DNA from: Candidatus Allofournierella pullicola
Lineage (GTDB): Bacteria > Bacillota > Clostridia > Oscillospirales > Ruminococcaceae
Reading direction: 5' to 3'
DNA: 64,000 nt
NCBI GenBank assembly: GCA_019114225.1
Contig: DXFW01000019.1
Coordinates: forward strand, 1 to 64,000
Position numbers and translations under genes: made by a program. Positions 48,213-56,913 of this stretch are shown here, piece after piece (positions within the stretch are counted from its first letter, which is position 1; each line of letters opens with the position of its first letter). The notes under the pieces were generated by a model. The model ran no database searches. It was not told the origin of the DNA and saw only the letters and a list, made by a program, of their open reading frames with translations.

Positions 48213-50158
48213 TGCTCACTCGCCTCCTTCAAAACCGTAAATGCCATCGTGGTGCCTTCGGTTCCGGTGCGCTCCACCCAGATCTCGCCGCCGTGGGCCT
48301 CCACCGCCTCCCGGCAGATCGTCAGCCCCAGGCCGCTTCCGCCGCCGCCGCTGACCCCCTGCTCAAAGATATGGGGCAAAAGCGCCGGGTCAATGCCGCA
48401 GCCGGTGTCCGCCACACGGAACAGAACGCAGTTCCCCTGCCCAAAGTCCCCGGCGCTGATGGTGATCTGGCCGTTTTGGGTGTTTTTGCTGGCGTTCACC
48501 ACAAGGTTGATGAAAATTTGCAGCAGCATTTCAAAATTGCCGTGCACCCGCCATGGCCCGCAGGGCAGCACATGCACCGTGTTGTTGTTTTTCACGCACA
48601 TGGGCACCGCAATGGCGCCCACGCTTTCCAGCAGTTCCTCCACCGCCACCGGGCCAAAGGTCAGCTCGTTTCTGTGCCCGTAGGAATACTCCATCAGCCG
48701 GGTCACCATGTTTGCCAGGCGCTGGGCTTCCCGCTGGATGGTCTGGAGGTTGGCGGGCGCTTCGTCGGTGATACGGTCGGCCGCCAGCTGCATGCCGGTG
48801 AGCTGGGCGTAGCCGGAGATGACCGTGAGGGGTGTTTTCAGCTCATGGGCCACCTTGTGCAAAAAGTCCATGTTCAGCTGGTTCATTTTTTTCAGCATTT
48901 CGCTGCGGCTGCGGCTGGCGATCAGTTCCGCTTCCTGGCGCTGGCCCCACAGATTCATGGCCGCCGCATTGAAGAACACGAAGCCCAGCATGCCCAAAGC
49001 GGTGGCGCCGTAGCGGGTGATCTGGGCGTTGCGTCCGGTCATAAGCGCTTCATAGGCCAGCCCCACCAGCAGCAGAACAAAGCCCAAAAGCACCAGCACG
49101 TCCGCCGTTTCCAGTTTTTTGCGCCGCAGGTAGCTGCGCGCGACGCCGAACGCCAGATAAACGAGATAAGGAATGGACAGATAGTACACCAAGGTGGAAA
49201 TGGTGACCAGCTCCCGCGTGGGCAGCAGGCAGATGAGCACGCCCGCCGCCGCGGCCATTCCCAAATAGGCCCACAGCGGGCCCTGGGCGCTGGCCTTCCA
49301 GTACTGGCACTTCAACATCAGCAGAATGGAGACCGGCATGAGCATGACGATGAGGATCAGCGCCCGGTAGGCCAGATACCAGGACGTATCCGGCGCCAGC
49401 AGGTGGATCACAAAAAAGTTCTGGTCCCGCAGAGCCGTCAGCACACAGCAGAAGGCAAGACAGAGGAAATACAGTTTGTTCCGTACCGCCGCGCTGAGCA
49501 GGAAATAGGCCGCCAGCAGCAACAGGCCGCCGCTGAGGGTCAGGGACACAAGATCGCCCGCCGCCTTGAACTCCTCGATGTTTTGTGGGGTGGAGATTTG
49601 GAAAGGCGGGATGTGGCCGCCGTCCTTGTGGACGTAGTTGGAATACTGGACGACGATTTCTATCTCGCCGCCGGGGCCGGAAAACAGAGGAACGGTCATG
49701 TAGCCCACCCGGGGCACAAAGCCTTCCTCCGTTTCGGACACGCGGCCGTACTCCGCCGCCTGCACCCCGTTCACAAAGATACGGGTGGCATAGTCCAGCG
49801 AGAAGCCGCAGATGGAGTAATACCGGTCAGGTGGGGCCTGAATAAGCAGGCGATGGGTGCCGTACGCCCAGTCCGACGGGGAGACGTCCTGACCGGCCTT
49901 TTCTCCCACTGTTCCCGCGGCAAAGTCCGACGGGTCATACAGTGCGCCGGGGTAAAAATCCCACCGGCCGGTGACCTCGAACACGGTGGAGGACATATCC
50001 AGCCGGCGGAGGTCCAGAACACCGTTCTCCACGGTTATATCCTTTGCGGAGGCCGTGCGCCCGAAGAAGGCCGCCGCCAGAGCCAGCAGGCTGCAAGCGA
50101 CCACCACGACCGGCAAAAGCCAGTGGGCCGTTTTGCGCACAACGTCCTTGAAGCCCAT
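48209..50158 (-). CDS. Sensor histidine kinase with extracellular 7TMR-DISM-type sensor and seven membrane helices
   Basis: A 649-residue protein. A signal-anchor helix (about 12-32) is followed by an outside beta-sandwich sensor (about 38-195, with GRWDFYPGALYDPSDFA, the DISM/7TMR-DISMED2 look), then seven helices (about 203-405). The kinase core has an H-box HKVAHELKTPLT with His438, N-box NLVVNASKNT, G1 DTGCGID and G2 GGGGSGLGL. Asn in the N-box is present, so it appears catalytically competent. DISM-type extracellular domains are thought to bind carbohydrates or other small ligands. Partner: the overlapping response-regulator gene. RBS AAAGGAGG precedes the ATG. Confidence 0.93.
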   Translation of the reverse strand: MGFKDVVRKTAHWLLPVVVVACSLLALAAAFFGRTASAKDITVENGVLDLRRLDMSSTVFEVTGRWDFYPGALYDPSDFAAGTVGEKAGQDVSPSDWAYGTHRLLIQAPPDRYYSICGFSLDYATRIFVNGVQAAEYGRVSETEEGFVPRVGYMTVPLFSGPGGEIEIVVQYSNYVHKDGGHIPPFQISTPQNIEEFKAAGDLVSLTLSGGLLLLAAYFLLSAAVRNKLYFLCLAFCCVLTALRDQNFFVIHLLAPDTSWYLAYRALILIVMLMPVSILLMLKCQYWKASAQGPLWAYLGMAAAAGVLICLLPTRELVTISTLVYYLSIPYLVYLAFGVARSYLRRKKLETADVLVLLGFVLLLVGLAYEALMTGRNAQITRYGATALGMLGFVFFNAAAMNLWGQRQEAELIASRSRSEMLKKMNQLNMDFLHKVAHELKTPLTVISGYAQLTGMQLAADRITDEAPANLQTIQREAQRLANMVTRLMEYSYGHRNELTFGPVAVEELLESVGAIAVPMCVKNNNTVHVLPCGPWRVHGNFEMLLQIFINLVVNASKNTQNGQITISAGDFGQGNCVLFRVADTGCGIDPALLPHIFEQGVSGGGGSGLGLTICREAVEAHGGEIWVERTGTEGTTMAFTVLKEASEQ

Positions 50159-50187
50159 GGAACGTCCTCCTTTCCGCCTTTATAAAT

Positions 50188-50196
50188 ATTGTATCA
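50188..50196 (-). promoter_or_regulatory. Extended -10 promoter for the two-component operon
   Basis: Minus strand TGATACAAT (50196-50188) matches an extended -10 (TGnTACAAT). No good -35 lies at the proper spacing. It sits 30 bases upstream of the kinase start, after the GntR stop. Confidence 0.5.
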
Positions 50197-50237
50197 CATT
50201 CGCCGCACCGCGCCGGAATCATTGCAAAACTGCAAAG

Positions 50238-50945
50238 TCACTCGTTGTAAATTTGCTGGCAGCCCTCGATGGCCTCCCCCAGATAGGTCTCGATCCAGCG
50301 GCGCAGCTGGTGCTCGTCCCGGTTTTTCAGATGGGTGTAGAGAAGCTCGGTGTTGCGGCAGAGCGCCTCAATGCCGTAGCGGCGGCAAAAGCGCACCCAC
50401 AACACGATGACCGGCGCGCGGAAGGAGTAGTAGAACAGGGGCAGAATGCTGTTGCCGCTGATGAGGGCCAGCTCGTGCTGGAACTCAAAGGCCCGCTCCG
50501 CCGCCTGCTGGGGCGTCTGGGCCCCGGCGATATGGGCCACAAGGTCGCCCAGGCGTTCGATGTCCTCGTCGGTGGCGTTGCGCAAAATCAGCCCCACCGC
50601 CAGCTGTTCCAGCGCCCGGCGCACCTCCAGGATGGAGCGTATCTCCTCCCGCCCCAGGGTGCCGCCGTTGTATTCCATGATGGCGATGAGGGTGCTCAGA
50701 TTGCCGTTGCGCCGGTAGTCCGCCACAAAGGTGCCCTGGCGGGGGCGTATCTCCACAAACCCTTGCGCCGCAAGCTCCGCCAGGCCGCCGTTCACCACCG
50801 CCCGGCTCACCTGCATTTGACGGGCCAGTTCCCGCTCGGGAGGCAGCGCCGTGCCCTGGGCCAGCTCCCCCGAAAGGATCATCCCCTGTATTTGCTTGAC
50901 GAACAGATCCTTCAGACTGGGGGCCGAGAGTTTTTCAAATTCCAC
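50238..50945 (-). CDS. GntR-family regulator, FadR subfamily
   Basis: A 235-residue protein with GTG start after AGGAGG. The N-terminal winged helix (about 8-75) includes LPPERELARQMQVSRAVVNGGLAEL and the wing RPRQGTFVADY. The C-terminal all-helical FCD-type domain (about 90-230) contains EFQHELALISGNSILPLFYYS. FadR-type regulators sense organic acids, acyl compounds or sugars acids. It is divergent from the hypB-oxidoreductase-hypA-membrane protein operon, and a FadR-like palindrome lies in its own leader at 50965-50975. It likely controls that operon and itself; the ligand is unknown. Confidence 0.92.
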   Translation of the reverse strand: MEFEKLSAPSLKDLFVKQIQGMILSGELAQGTALPPERELARQMQVSRAVVNGGLAELAAQGFVEIRPRQGTFVADYRRNGNLSTLIAIMEYNGGTLGREEIRSILEVRRALEQLAVGLILRNATDEDIERLGDLVAHIAGAQTPQQAAERAFEFQHELALISGNSILPLFYYSFRAPVIVLWVRFCRRYGIEALCRNTELLYTHLKNRDEHQLRRWIETYLGEAIEGCQQIYNE

Positions 50946-50964
50946 TGTGTCTTCCTCCTCGTAT

Positions 50965-50975
50965 TGGTCATACCA
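50965..50975. promoter_or_regulatory. FadR-like operator TGGTCATACCA
   Basis: A palindrome TGGT-CAT-ACCA within the longer symmetry GTAT...ATAC, 20 bases upstream of the GntR start codon. It matches the TNGTnnnACNA core recognised by FadR-subfamily GntR proteins, suggesting autoregulation. Confidence 0.7.
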
Positions 50976-51058
50976 GATACCACACCCTTATTTTACCATG
51001 CAAATGGCTGAACGCCAAGGCTGAATTTTGCGCAGAACTCCGAAAAAATCGGCATGTA

Positions 51059-51088
51059 TTGACCTTTTTGAGCAAATAATGTTATTCT
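51059..51088 (+). promoter_or_regulatory. Promoter of the hypB operon
   Basis: TTGACC (51059-51064), 18-bp spacer, TATTCT (51083-51088), about 60-70 bases upstream of hypB. The -35 is near consensus; the -10 is weaker. Confidence 0.5.
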
Positions 51089-51149
51089 TTTAACGTTCGG
51101 CCGGGGCCGGCATTTATTTCTGGCCCGACCACTGATACGACCATGGAGT

Positions 51150-51857
51150 GTGAGAGAATTGGAATCCTTTAAAATTCTTGAGATTCGCCAGAGCGTGTTT
51201 GCCTCCAACGACGAAGAGGCGGCGAAACTGCGGGCGGAACTGAAGGAGAAGGGCGTGTTCCTTCTGAACCTGATGTCCAGCCCCGGCTCGGGCAAGACCA
51301 CCACCCTGACCCGCACCATCGAGGCGCTGAAAGACGAAATGAAAATCGGCGTGATGGAGGCGGACATCGACTCGGACGTGGACGCCCGCACCATCTCGGC
51401 GGCGGGGGCGAAGGCCATCCAGCTGCACACCGGCGGCATGTGCCATCTGGACGCGGGCATGACCCGCCAGGGCCTGGAGGGCCTGGGCACCGGGGACGTG
51501 GAACTGGCCATTCTGGAGAACGTGGGCAACCTGGTCTGCCCTGCCGAGTTCGACACCGGCGCGGTGAAGAACGCCATGATTTTGTCCGTACCCGAAGGAC
51601 ACGACAAACCTCTGAAATACCCGCTGATGTTCCAGGTGTGCGACGTGGTGCTGGTGAACAAGATGGACGTTCTGCCCTACTTCAATTTTGACCTGGAAAA
51701 ATGCACCGAGTACGTGAAAATGCGCAATCCCAAGGCCCAGGTCATCCCCATCTGCGCCGCCACCGGCGAGGGGATGGGTGCCTGGTACGACTGGCTGCGC
51801 CGGGAAGTGCGCGCCTGGCGGGGTGAAGAAACGGAAAAGGAGAACGGCCATGAGTGA
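51150..51857 (+). CDS. hypB: HypB-like nickel-insertion GTPase
   Basis: A 235-residue G3E GTPase. The P-loop SSPGSGKTT is near residue 45, the Ni/Zn-site Cys-His in GGMCHLDAGM near 97, Asp/Glu switch EADIDSDVDA and the guanine motif NKMD. There is no His-rich N-terminal tail, so it is not a nickel-storage variant. HypB hydrolyses GTP to help load Ni into hydrogenase or other Ni enzymes with HypA. The start is uncertain: GTG 51150 has GGAG only one base upstream, while an in-frame TTG at 51159 has it ten bases upstream. It overlaps the next gene by eight bases. No hydrogenase genes are visible. Confidence 0.93.
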   Translation: MRELESFKILEIRQSVFASNDEEAAKLRAELKEKGVFLLNLMSSPGSGKTTTLTRTIEALKDEMKIGVMEADIDSDVDARTISAAGAKAIQLHTGGMCHLDAGMTRQGLEGLGTGDVELAILENVGNLVCPAEFDTGAVKNAMILSVPEGHDKPLKYPLMFQVCDVVLVNKMDVLPYFNFDLEKCTEYVKMRNPKAQVIPICAATGEGMGAWYDWLRREVRAWRGEETEKENGHE

Positions 51858-54606
51858 GACCCATTTTCCCCTGGACGAGAGCAAGCTGTCCTTTGAGATC
51901 CCCCGGGACGAGCAGCCCCGGGAAAAAATTCTGAAGCTGGGCCGGAAGATCACCGACCGCATTCCCGCCAAACTGAAGGGCGTGACCGGCGACGACCCGG
52001 AATACTGGGGCCTGGCGGGCCTTGTGACCGACGAGATGGCGGACGTGGCCCTCAAGATGGAGGTCCGCAAGCCCATGACGCTGCCCCAGCTGGTGAAGGC
52101 CACCGGCAAGAGCGCCGAGGAGCTGGAGCCGCTGCTCTATCAGATGAGCTACATCGGCCTGCTGGAATACAACTGGGAGAACGAGCGGCACGAAAAGCAG
52201 TATGTTCTGCCCATGTTCGTGCCGGGCAGCGCCGAATTCTTCAACATGCAGAAGCACCAGATCGACGAGCACCCGGAGGTGACCGCCTTCTTTGAGCGGA
52301 TGACCTTCCTGCCGCTGGAGCACATCCCCGCCATGGTGCCGCCGGGAGGCGCCGGGATCGGCATGCACGTCATCCCGGTGGAGAAGGCCATCGAGACCGA
52401 GAACCAGTCGGTGGACATCGAGCACATCAGCCACTGGCTGAAAAAGTACGACGGCAAGTATGCCGCCAGCCCTTGCAGCTGCCGCATGAGCCGGGCAAAG
52501 CTGGGCGAAGGCTGCGGCGACGACCCGGAGGACTGGTGCATTGGCGTGGGCGACATGGCGGACTACCTGGTGGAGACCCACAAGGGCCACTATGTGGACT
52601 ACGACGAGGTGCTGCGCATTCTGAAGCGGGCCGAGGACAACGGCTTCGTGCACCAGATCACCAACATCGACGGCGAGAACAAGATTTTCGCCATCTGCAA
52701 CTGCAACGTGAACGTCTGCAACGCGCTGCGGCTGAGCCAGATGTTCAACACCCCCAACCTGGGCCGCTCGGCCTATGTGGCTCACGTGACCACCGAAAAC
52801 TGCGTGGCCTGCGGCCGCTGCGTGGAGTTCTGCCCCGCGGGCGCGGTGAAGCTGGGCCAGAAGCTGTGCACTAAGGACGGGCCGGTGGAGTATCCCCGGA
52901 TGGAGGACCCCGCCGTGACCCCCTGGGGCCCGGAGAAGTGGACGGTGGACTACCGGGACAAGAACCGGGTCAACTGCCACGACACCGGCACCGCTCCCTG
53001 CAAGACCGCCTGCCCCGCCCACATCGCGGTGCAGGGCTATCTGAAGATGGCGGCCCAAGGCCGCTACACCGAGGCGCTGGCCCTCATTAAAAAGGAGAAC
53101 CCCTTCCCCGCCGTCTGCGGCCGGGTGTGCAACCGCCGCTGTGAGGACGCCTGCACCCGCGGCAACGTGGACTCCGCCGTGGCCATCGACGCGGTGAAGA
53201 AGTTCATCGCCCAGAAGGACCTGGACGCCGCCACCCGCTACATCCCGCCCATCGTGCCCGCCAGCACCGGCGAGGGCTTCAGCGAAAAAATCGCCATCAT
53301 CGGCGCGGGCCCCGCGGGCCTTTCCTGCGCCTTCTACCTGGCGGAAAAGGGTTACAAACCCACCGTGTTCGAGAAGAACGCCCGGCCCGGCGGCATGCTG
53401 GTGTACGGCATCCCCTCCTACAAGCTGGAAAAGGACGTGGTGGACGCGGAAATCGACGTTATCCGCGCCATGGGCGTGGACATCCGCTGCGGCGTGGAAG
53501 TGGGCAAGGACGTGACCCTGGACCAGCTTCGCGCCGAAGGCTACAAGGCCTTCTACATCGCCATCGGCTGCCAGGGCGGCCGCAAGGCCGGCGTGCCCGG
53601 CGAGGACGCCGAGGGCGTGTTCACCGCGGTGGACTTTTTGCACGCGGTGGCGGAGAACGAGCACACCCCGGCGGCAAAGCGCACCGTGGTCATCGGCGGC
53701 GGCAACGTTGCCATCGACGCGGCCCGCAGCGCCCGCCGCTGCGGCGCCGAGGAAGTTTCCATGGTCTGCCTGGAGGCCAAAGACGCCATGCCCGCCGACC
53801 CGGAGGAAGTGGCCGAAGCCCAGGCCGAGCAGGTGCAGCTGCACTGCGGCTGGGGCCCCAAGGAAATTCTCACCGGGAACGGCAAGGTCACCGGCGTGGT
53901 GTTCAAGCGGTGTGTTTCGGTGCTGAACGCCGAGGGCCGCTTCGCCCCCGTCTACGACGAAAACGACACCATGACCGTGGCCTGCGGGCAGGTCATCCTG
54001 AGCATTGGCCAGAGCATTCTCTGGGGCGATTTGCTGGAGGGCAGCAAGGTGGAACTGGCCGGCGGCGGGCGCGCCGCGGCGGACGCCCTCACCTACCAGA
54101 CCGCCCAGCCCGACGTGTTCGTGGGCGGCGACGTGTACACCGGCCCCGGCTTTGCCATCGAGGCCATTGCCGCCGGCAAGGAAGGCGCGGTGTCCATCCA
54201 CCGCTTCGTCCAGCCGGACACCAGCCTCACCATCGGCCGCAACCGGCGGGACTTCATCCAGCTGGACAAGGACAACCTGTTCCTGAACGGCTACGACAGC
54301 GCCGCCCGCCAGGAGGCCGCGGCCCCCGCGCCGGGCCTCTCCTTCCGGGACACCCACGGCACCCTCACCGAGGAGCAGGTGAAGACCGAGACCGCCCGCT
54401 GCCTTGGCTGCGGCGCGTCGGTGGTGGACCCGAACAAGTGCATTGGCTGCGGTATCTGCACCACAAAGTGCGAGTTTGACGCCATCCATCTCTCCCGCGA
54501 TCTGCCCGAGTGCAGCACCATGGTGCGCACCGAGGACAAGTTCAAGGCCATCCTGCCCTACATGGTCAAGCGGGGCCTGCGGCTGAAATTCGGCAAGAAA
54601 GGCTGA
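51850..54606 (+). CDS. Multi-domain Fe-S/FAD NAD(P)H oxidoreductase, GltD/NfnB-related
   Basis: A 918-residue protein; start ATG 51850 follows AAAAGGAG. Residues 1-300 form an uncommon N-terminal region with a winged-helix look and Cys groups CSCRMS (209-213) and CNCNVNVC (283-290). A 4Fe-4S motif CVACGRCVEFCP is at 318-329. A GltD-type Fe-S domain follows (CHDTG...CPAHI...CGRVCNRRCEDAC, about 376-435). The FAD Rossmann motif GAGPAG is at 485-490 and the NAD(P)H motif GGGNVAIDAA at 616-625. Two further Cys groups (CLGCG, CIGCGICTTKC) lie near 855-880. Such proteins pass electrons between NAD(P)H and ferredoxin-like or bound acceptors in the cytosol. Insertion between hypB and hypA suggests a linked Ni-enzyme redox role. 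Confidence 0.9.
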   Translation: MSETHFPLDESKLSFEIPRDEQPREKILKLGRKITDRIPAKLKGVTGDDPEYWGLAGLVTDEMADVALKMEVRKPMTLPQLVKATGKSAEELEPLLYQMSYIGLLEYNWENERHEKQYVLPMFVPGSAEFFNMQKHQIDEHPEVTAFFERMTFLPLEHIPAMVPPGGAGIGMHVIPVEKAIETENQSVDIEHISHWLKKYDGKYAASPCSCRMSRAKLGEGCGDDPEDWCIGVGDMADYLVETHKGHYVDYDEVLRILKRAEDNGFVHQITNIDGENKIFAICNCNVNVCNALRLSQMFNTPNLGRSAYVAHVTTENCVACGRCVEFCPAGAVKLGQKLCTKDGPVEYPRMEDPAVTPWGPEKWTVDYRDKNRVNCHDTGTAPCKTACPAHIAVQGYLKMAAQGRYTEALALIKKENPFPAVCGRVCNRRCEDACTRGNVDSAVAIDAVKKFIAQKDLDAATRYIPPIVPASTGEGFSEKIAIIGAGPAGLSCAFYLAEKGYKPTVFEKNARPGGMLVYGIPSYKLEKDVVDAEIDVIRAMGVDIRCGVEVGKDVTLDQLRAEGYKAFYIAIGCQGGRKAGVPGEDAEGVFTAVDFLHAVAENEHTPAAKRTVVIGGGNVAIDAARSARRCGAEEVSMVCLEAKDAMPADPEEVAEAQAEQVQLHCGWGPKEILTGNGKVTGVVFKRCVSVLNAEGRFAPVYDENDTMTVACGQVILSIGQSILWGDLLEGSKVELAGGGRAAADALTYQTAQPDVFVGGDVYTGPGFAIEAIAAGKEGAVSIHRFVQPDTSLTIGRNRRDFIQLDKDNLFLNGYDSAARQEAAAPAPGLSFRDTHGTLTEEQVKTETARCLGCGASVVDPNKCIGCGICTTKCEFDAIHLSRDLPECSTMVRTEDKFKAILPYMVKRGLRLKFGKKG

Positions 54607-54611
54607 GCGCC

Positions 54612-54971
54612 ATGCACGAACTGGGCATTGTTTTCCACATCATCAAAACGGTGGAGGCCGCCGGGCGGGAAAACGGCGTCAAGCGGGTGAAAGCCGTGAC
54701 GCTGGAGCTGGGCGAAGTGTCCGGCGTGGTGGGCGACTATCTCCAGGACTGCTGGAAATGGGCCGCCGCCCGCTCGGACATGCTGGACGGGGCGGAGCTG
54801 CGGGTGGCGACCATCCCCGCCCGCACCCTGTGCGAAGCCTGCGGCCATGTGTACGCCACCCTGGAGCACGGGCGCACCTGCCCCGCCTGCGGCAGCGGAC
54901 AGACCCACCTTGTGCAGGGCAGCGAAATGCTCATCCGGGACATCGCGGTGCCCGATGAGCCGCCTCTTTGA
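54612..54971 (+). CDS. hypA: HypA-like nickel metallochaperone
   Basis: A 119-residue protein starting MHELGIV, the Met-His-Glu nickel-binding N-terminus of HypA. The zinc domain has two CxxC pairs, CEACGHVY and CPACGSG, separated by about 17 residues. The central VKAVTLELGEVSGVV is conserved. HypA passes Ni to HypB-assisted maturation of NiFe-hydrogenase and sometimes urease. It starts five bases after the oxidoreductase stop, in the same operon as hypB. Other maturation genes (hypCDEF) are not in the window. Confidence 0.95.
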   Translation: MHELGIVFHIIKTVEAAGRENGVKRVKAVTLELGEVSGVVGDYLQDCWKWAAARSDMLDGAELRVATIPARTLCEACGHVYATLEHGRTCPACGSGQTHLVQGSEMLIRDIAVPDEPPL

Positions 54972-55030
54972 GGGGAAAATTCAATTACAATTCGTAAATT
55001 TATGTCGTTTATCGACAAGGAGGAATCATC

Positions 55031-56068
55031 ATGTTGTTTCAAATCTACGGCGAGACCGCCGGCTGGCAGCTGCTGGGCTGGCTGCTGGTGTTCGCAGGGC
55101 TGGTGCTGGCCAATGAGGTGGCCCGCCGCACGCCCCAGGGCGGAATTTTCTGCTTTCTCATCCTGCCCGCCGGGCTGACGGTCTACTTCATTTCCATCTA
55201 TGTGGGCGCGGCCATGGGGGCCGAGTGGGCGCTGAACAATCCCACCTACACCCACATGAACAGCTGGTTCCACTACGCCAAGCTCTACGCCGCCACCGCC
55301 GGGTGCATTGGCTTCATGCTGCTGAAATACAAGTGGGGCGTGGGCAAGACCCATTGGTTCAAGGCCTTCCCCTTTGTCATCGTGGCCATCAACATCCTCA
55401 TCGCCGTGGGCAGCGACTTTGAGTCCGGCATTCGGGGCGCCATGGCCCTGGCCGCCACCGGCGAGCGGTGGTGGCTGTCCAGCGAGAACGTCTGGCTCTA
55501 CGGCGGCTGGTGGAACTGGGTCAACGGCATTGCCGGCATTCTGAACATTCTGTGCATGACCGGCTGGTGGGGGATCTACACCTCCAAAAAGCGGGACGAC
55601 ATGCTCTGGCCGGACATGACCCTCCTCTACATCATCGCCTACGACCTTTGGAACTTCGAGTACACCTACAATAACCTGCCCACCCATGCCTGGTACTGCG
55701 GCCTGGCCCTGCTGCTGGCCCCCACCTTTGCCAACGCGCTGTGGAACAAGGGCGGCTGGATCCAGAACCGGGCCAACACCCTGGCGCTGTGGTGCATGTT
55801 TGCCCAGGTGTTCCCCCTGTTCCAGGACGCCAGCGTGTTCAGCACCCTGCCGGTGCTCTACGCCGACGGCGTGATGGATCCCACCGTGCGGCCCACCGTC
55901 GCCGACCCCACCATGCAGGGCGTGATCGCCATTCTGGCGCTGGCCGCCAACGTCATCGTGCTGGCCATCATCACGAGGCGCGCCGTGCAGCAGAAAAAGA
56001 ACCCCTACAAAAACGAGATCTTCTCCGACACCCGCGACTTCCGCCAAGCCATGGCGCGCGCGGAGTGA
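55031..56068 (+). CDS. Polytopic membrane protein, DUF5692-like
   Basis: A 345-residue protein with about eight to nine membrane helices and many Trp (for example WWNWVNGIAGILNI, MTGWWGIYTSKK, DMLWPDM and AYDLWNFEYTYNN). I recognise the pattern of the uncharacterised DUF5692 family from Clostridia, by memory only. RBS AAGGAGG is clear, 60 bases after hypA, and no terminator intervenes, so it is likely the last gene of the hypB operon. Function is unknown. Its place next to nickel chaperones and a redox enzyme could indicate metal transport or a membrane partner, but nothing in the sequence shows metal ligands clearly. Confidence 0.75.
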   Translation: MLFQIYGETAGWQLLGWLLVFAGLVLANEVARRTPQGGIFCFLILPAGLTVYFISIYVGAAMGAEWALNNPTYTHMNSWFHYAKLYAATAGCIGFMLLKYKWGVGKTHWFKAFPFVIVAINILIAVGSDFESGIRGAMALAATGERWWLSSENVWLYGGWWNWVNGIAGILNILCMTGWWGIYTSKKRDDMLWPDMTLLYIIAYDLWNFEYTYNNLPTHAWYCGLALLLAPTFANALWNKGGWIQNRANTLALWCMFAQVFPLFQDASVFSTLPVLYADGVMDPTVRPTVADPTMQGVIAILALAANVIVLAIITRRAVQQKKNPYKNEIFSDTRDFRQAMARAE

Positions 56069-56091
56069 TATATTCTTCTCCCCCATTCTGG

Positions 56092-56138
56092 AAAACGCCC
56101 CGCGAAGTCCGCTTTTTGGCGGCTTCGCGGGGCGTTTT
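56092..56138. terminator. Bidirectional terminator between DUF5692-like and TetR genes
   Basis: A long hairpin with arms 56092-56112 and 56119-56138 (AAAACGCCCCGCGAAG / CTTCGCGGGGCGTTTT). A/T flanks on both sides fit termination of the two convergent genes. Confidence 0.9.
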
Positions 56139-56150
56139 CCCCTTGTGTGC

Positions 56151-56741
56151 TCAGCCCTCGCCCACGGGCCGGGCAAGGCCATGGGTCATCATGTTGTGGA
56201 TCATGCGATAGGTCAGCCGTGCCATCTCCCGGGGCGGCTCGGCGCAGCCGCCCGCCAGCCAGTGCTTGATGAGGCCCACCGCGCCGGTGGTGCAGAAGGC
56301 AAAGCCGTAATCTATGCTGCTGCGCCGCTCGGGGAAATCCTCCCGCAGCTTTTGCAGCACGTTCTCCTCCATCATCTCTTCAATGCGGTGCAGAAAGGCC
56401 ATGTCCCCGTGAGGGCCCACCAGGGCGGCGCAGATCTCCCGGTTATCATAAAGGATGGAAAAGACCTCCTCGATGAAAGCAAGGCCCTCCTGCTCAAAGG
56501 AGCTCACCGGGTGGATGTGCACCGCCGCGTATATCTCGTCGAACAGTTCCTGTTCCACCGCCGCCAGCAAGTCGAAGATGTCGTTGTAGTGCAGATAAAA
56601 GGTGGAGCGGTTGATGTCCGCCAGGTCCACCAGTTCCTTCACCGTTATCTCGCTGGCGCTCTTTTGCTGCATGAGCTGCGCCAGCGCCCGCCTTATTTGT
56701 CGGCGGGTGCGCCGGATACGCCGGTCCCGCGTCTGGTCCAT
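56151..56741 (-). CDS. TetR-family transcriptional regulator
   Basis: A 196-residue protein from the ATG at 56741 (RBS AAGGAG). The N-terminal helix-turn-helix (about 8-55) has IRRALAQLMQQKSASEITVKELVDLADINRSTFYLHY, the TetR hallmark. The C-terminal ligand domain is all-helical. It is divergent from the YhgE/Pip-type gene, with CAACG-type palindromes between them, so it most likely represses that gene and itself. The inducing ligand is unknown. Confidence 0.92.
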   Translation of the reverse strand: MDQTRDRRIRRTRRQIRRALAQLMQQKSASEITVKELVDLADINRSTFYLHYNDIFDLLAAVEQELFDEIYAAVHIHPVSSFEQEGLAFIEEVFSILYDNREICAALVGPHGDMAFLHRIEEMMEENVLQKLREDFPERRSSIDYGFAFCTTGAVGLIKHWLAGGCAEPPREMARLTYRMIHNMMTHGLARPVGEG

Positions 56742-56770
56742 GGTCTCTCTCCTTTTTGCCCGCAAGGCCA

Positions 56771-56818
56771 ATTGTAAATCTTTTTTGAATGTTCAACAAT
56801 TTATCGTCATCGTGTTGA
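56771..56818 (-). promoter_or_regulatory. TetR promoter with spaced palindrome
   Basis: Minus strand TTGTTG (56799-56794), 17-bp spacer, TACAAT (56776-56771). TCAACA (56793-56798) and TGTTGA (56813-56818) form an inverted repeat 14 bases apart covering the -35, fitting autoregulation. Confidence 0.55.
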
Positions 56819-56841
56819 TTAAACGCCATTTGGACGAAAAA

Positions 56842-56877
56842 TCAACGGTTGAGTGTTTATCTCCCTTTCAGTATAAT
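56842..56877 (+). promoter_or_regulatory. YhgE/Pip gene promoter with operator over the -35
   Basis: TTGAGT (56849-56854), 17-bp spacer, TATAAT (56872-56877) on the + strand. The palindrome TCAACGGTTGA (56842-56852) overlaps the -35, an ideal place for TetR repression. Confidence 0.75.
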
Positions 56878-56913
56878 TCTCCTCACAGAAAAAGCAATAC
56901 CGCGACGAAAATT

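Noticed and set aside
51742-54489. 915-codon leftward frame across the oxidoreductase
   Set aside because: Antisense of a clearly recognisable Fe-S/FAD enzyme with matching motifs.
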